The position numbers were made by a program, and so were the translations under genes. Positions 5,553 through 5,819 of a DNA stretch of 5,819 bases are shown piece after piece. Source of the stretch: Lachnospiraceae bacterium (GTDB lineage: Bacteria; Bacillota_A; Clostridia; Lachnospirales; Lachnospiraceae); contig JAQUUB010000185.1 in the NCBI GenBank assembly GCA_028694115.1, positions 1-5,819 of the forward strand, given 5' to 3'. Below the pieces are notes generated by a model that was not told where the DNA came from, made no database searches, and saw only the letters and a list, made by a program, of their open reading frames with translations. Position 1 is the stretch's first letter. Every line of letters starts with the position of its first letter.

Positions 5553-5819
5553 TTATCTACCTGTTTTTCGTCTATGAATATTGTTGGTTTCATAAACTGC
5601 CTGTGGCTCTGCCACTTGTGTTAAATTTAAATCTTCAACCTTTTTTGCATACAAATGTTGAATATCTCGCACCATTTCCTTCTCTCTAAAAGAAAACCAT
5701 TCTTTCTCTCCGATGATGACATGATCTAATAAATTAACATCAAGTAAAGTACATACCTGGTTGAGTTTATCCGTCATTTGAATATCCATAGATGATGGGT
5801 GTGCTCCACCAGAGGGATG
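5553..5819 (-). CDS. radC: RadC/JAB-domain protein, C-terminal part (5' end outside window)
   Basis: The frame is open to the right window edge, giving 88 visible residues; the internal ATG at 5789 is not the start because the conserved motif lies upstream of it. The visible part begins HPSGGAHPSSMD, which is the H-x7-S-x2-D half of the JAMM/JAB zinc-binding motif of the RadC family, followed by LLDVNLLDHVIIGEKEWFSF, matching the family's usual C-terminal strand pattern. A basic tail of about 35 residues, longer than usual, ends in RRKTGR. RadC-family proteins were once linked to DNA repair; many copies sit in mobile elements and phages with uncertain roles, including suggested antirestriction. 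The metallopeptidase-like fold is clear but activity and substrate are not. A 97-residue gene follows in the same operon. Confidence 0.85.
   Translation of the reverse strand, partial: HPSGGAHPSSMDIQMTDKLNQVCTLLDVNLLDHVIIGEKEWFSFREKEMVRDIQHLYAKKVEDLNLTQVAEPQAVYETNNIHRRKTGR

Noticed and set aside
5498..5689. Plus-strand open frame of 63 codons
   Set aside because: It lies antisense to the RadC-like gene and the start of the 97-residue gene, both well supported.
1..5819. CRISPR array, tRNA or rRNA gene, insertion-sequence ends
   Set aside because: No regularly spaced repeats, no cloverleaf-like or rRNA segments and no paired terminal inverted repeats or transposase were seen by eye.

Overview
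The window is AT-rich, with strong AGGAGG-type ribosome binding sites, frequent TTG/GTG starts and sigma-A-like promoters. This fits a low-GC Bacillota, most likely a gut Clostridia/Lachnospiraceae-type organism (inference from composition and protein style; no marker gene settles the genus). Apart from a partial plus-strand gene at the left edge, everything reads on the minus strand, so the logical order is from the right edge leftwards.

Right part (5819 to 5227): the C-terminal part of a RadC/JAB-domain protein, cut by the window edge, is followed 32 bases later by an unrecognised 97-residue gene. A hairpin terminator with a UUCG loop (5208-5183) closes this unit. RadC-family proteins are common in mobile elements, so the window may be cargo of an integrated or conjugative element, but no integrase, relaxase or attachment site is visible.

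Middle part (5157 to 2518): a near-consensus promoter (TTGACA-17-TACAAT with extended TG) drives a three-gene unit. The first gene is a 645-residue membrane-anchored extracellular protein with an EF-hand/thrombospondin-type-3 calcium loop and a C-terminal Cys-His-Asp arrangement like a papain-fold cysteine peptidase. Two orphan genes of 96 and 99 residues follow closely. This protease plus two small companions is the least explained system in the window.

Left part (2400 to 285): a second promoter carries a perfect 13-base inverted repeat over its predicted start site, a candidate operator. Downstream come a 63-residue helical protein, a 95-residue membrane protein and an overlapping 80-residue protein. 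After a 61-base gap comes a tightly coupled pair: a 74-residue protein with a TTG start, and a 336-residue HipA/CtkA-type kinase. The pair shares a TAATG stop/start and resembles a toxin-antitoxin-like module, but the small partner does not look like the helix-turn-helix antitoxin HipB. A bidirectional hairpin terminator (284-310) separates the kinase from the converging left-edge gene.

Overall the window is a run of mostly unrecognised small genes organised as three compact minus-strand units, typical of accessory DNA. The firm identifications are the RadC-like C-terminus, the HipA-like kinase and, at domain level, the anchored cysteine peptidase.
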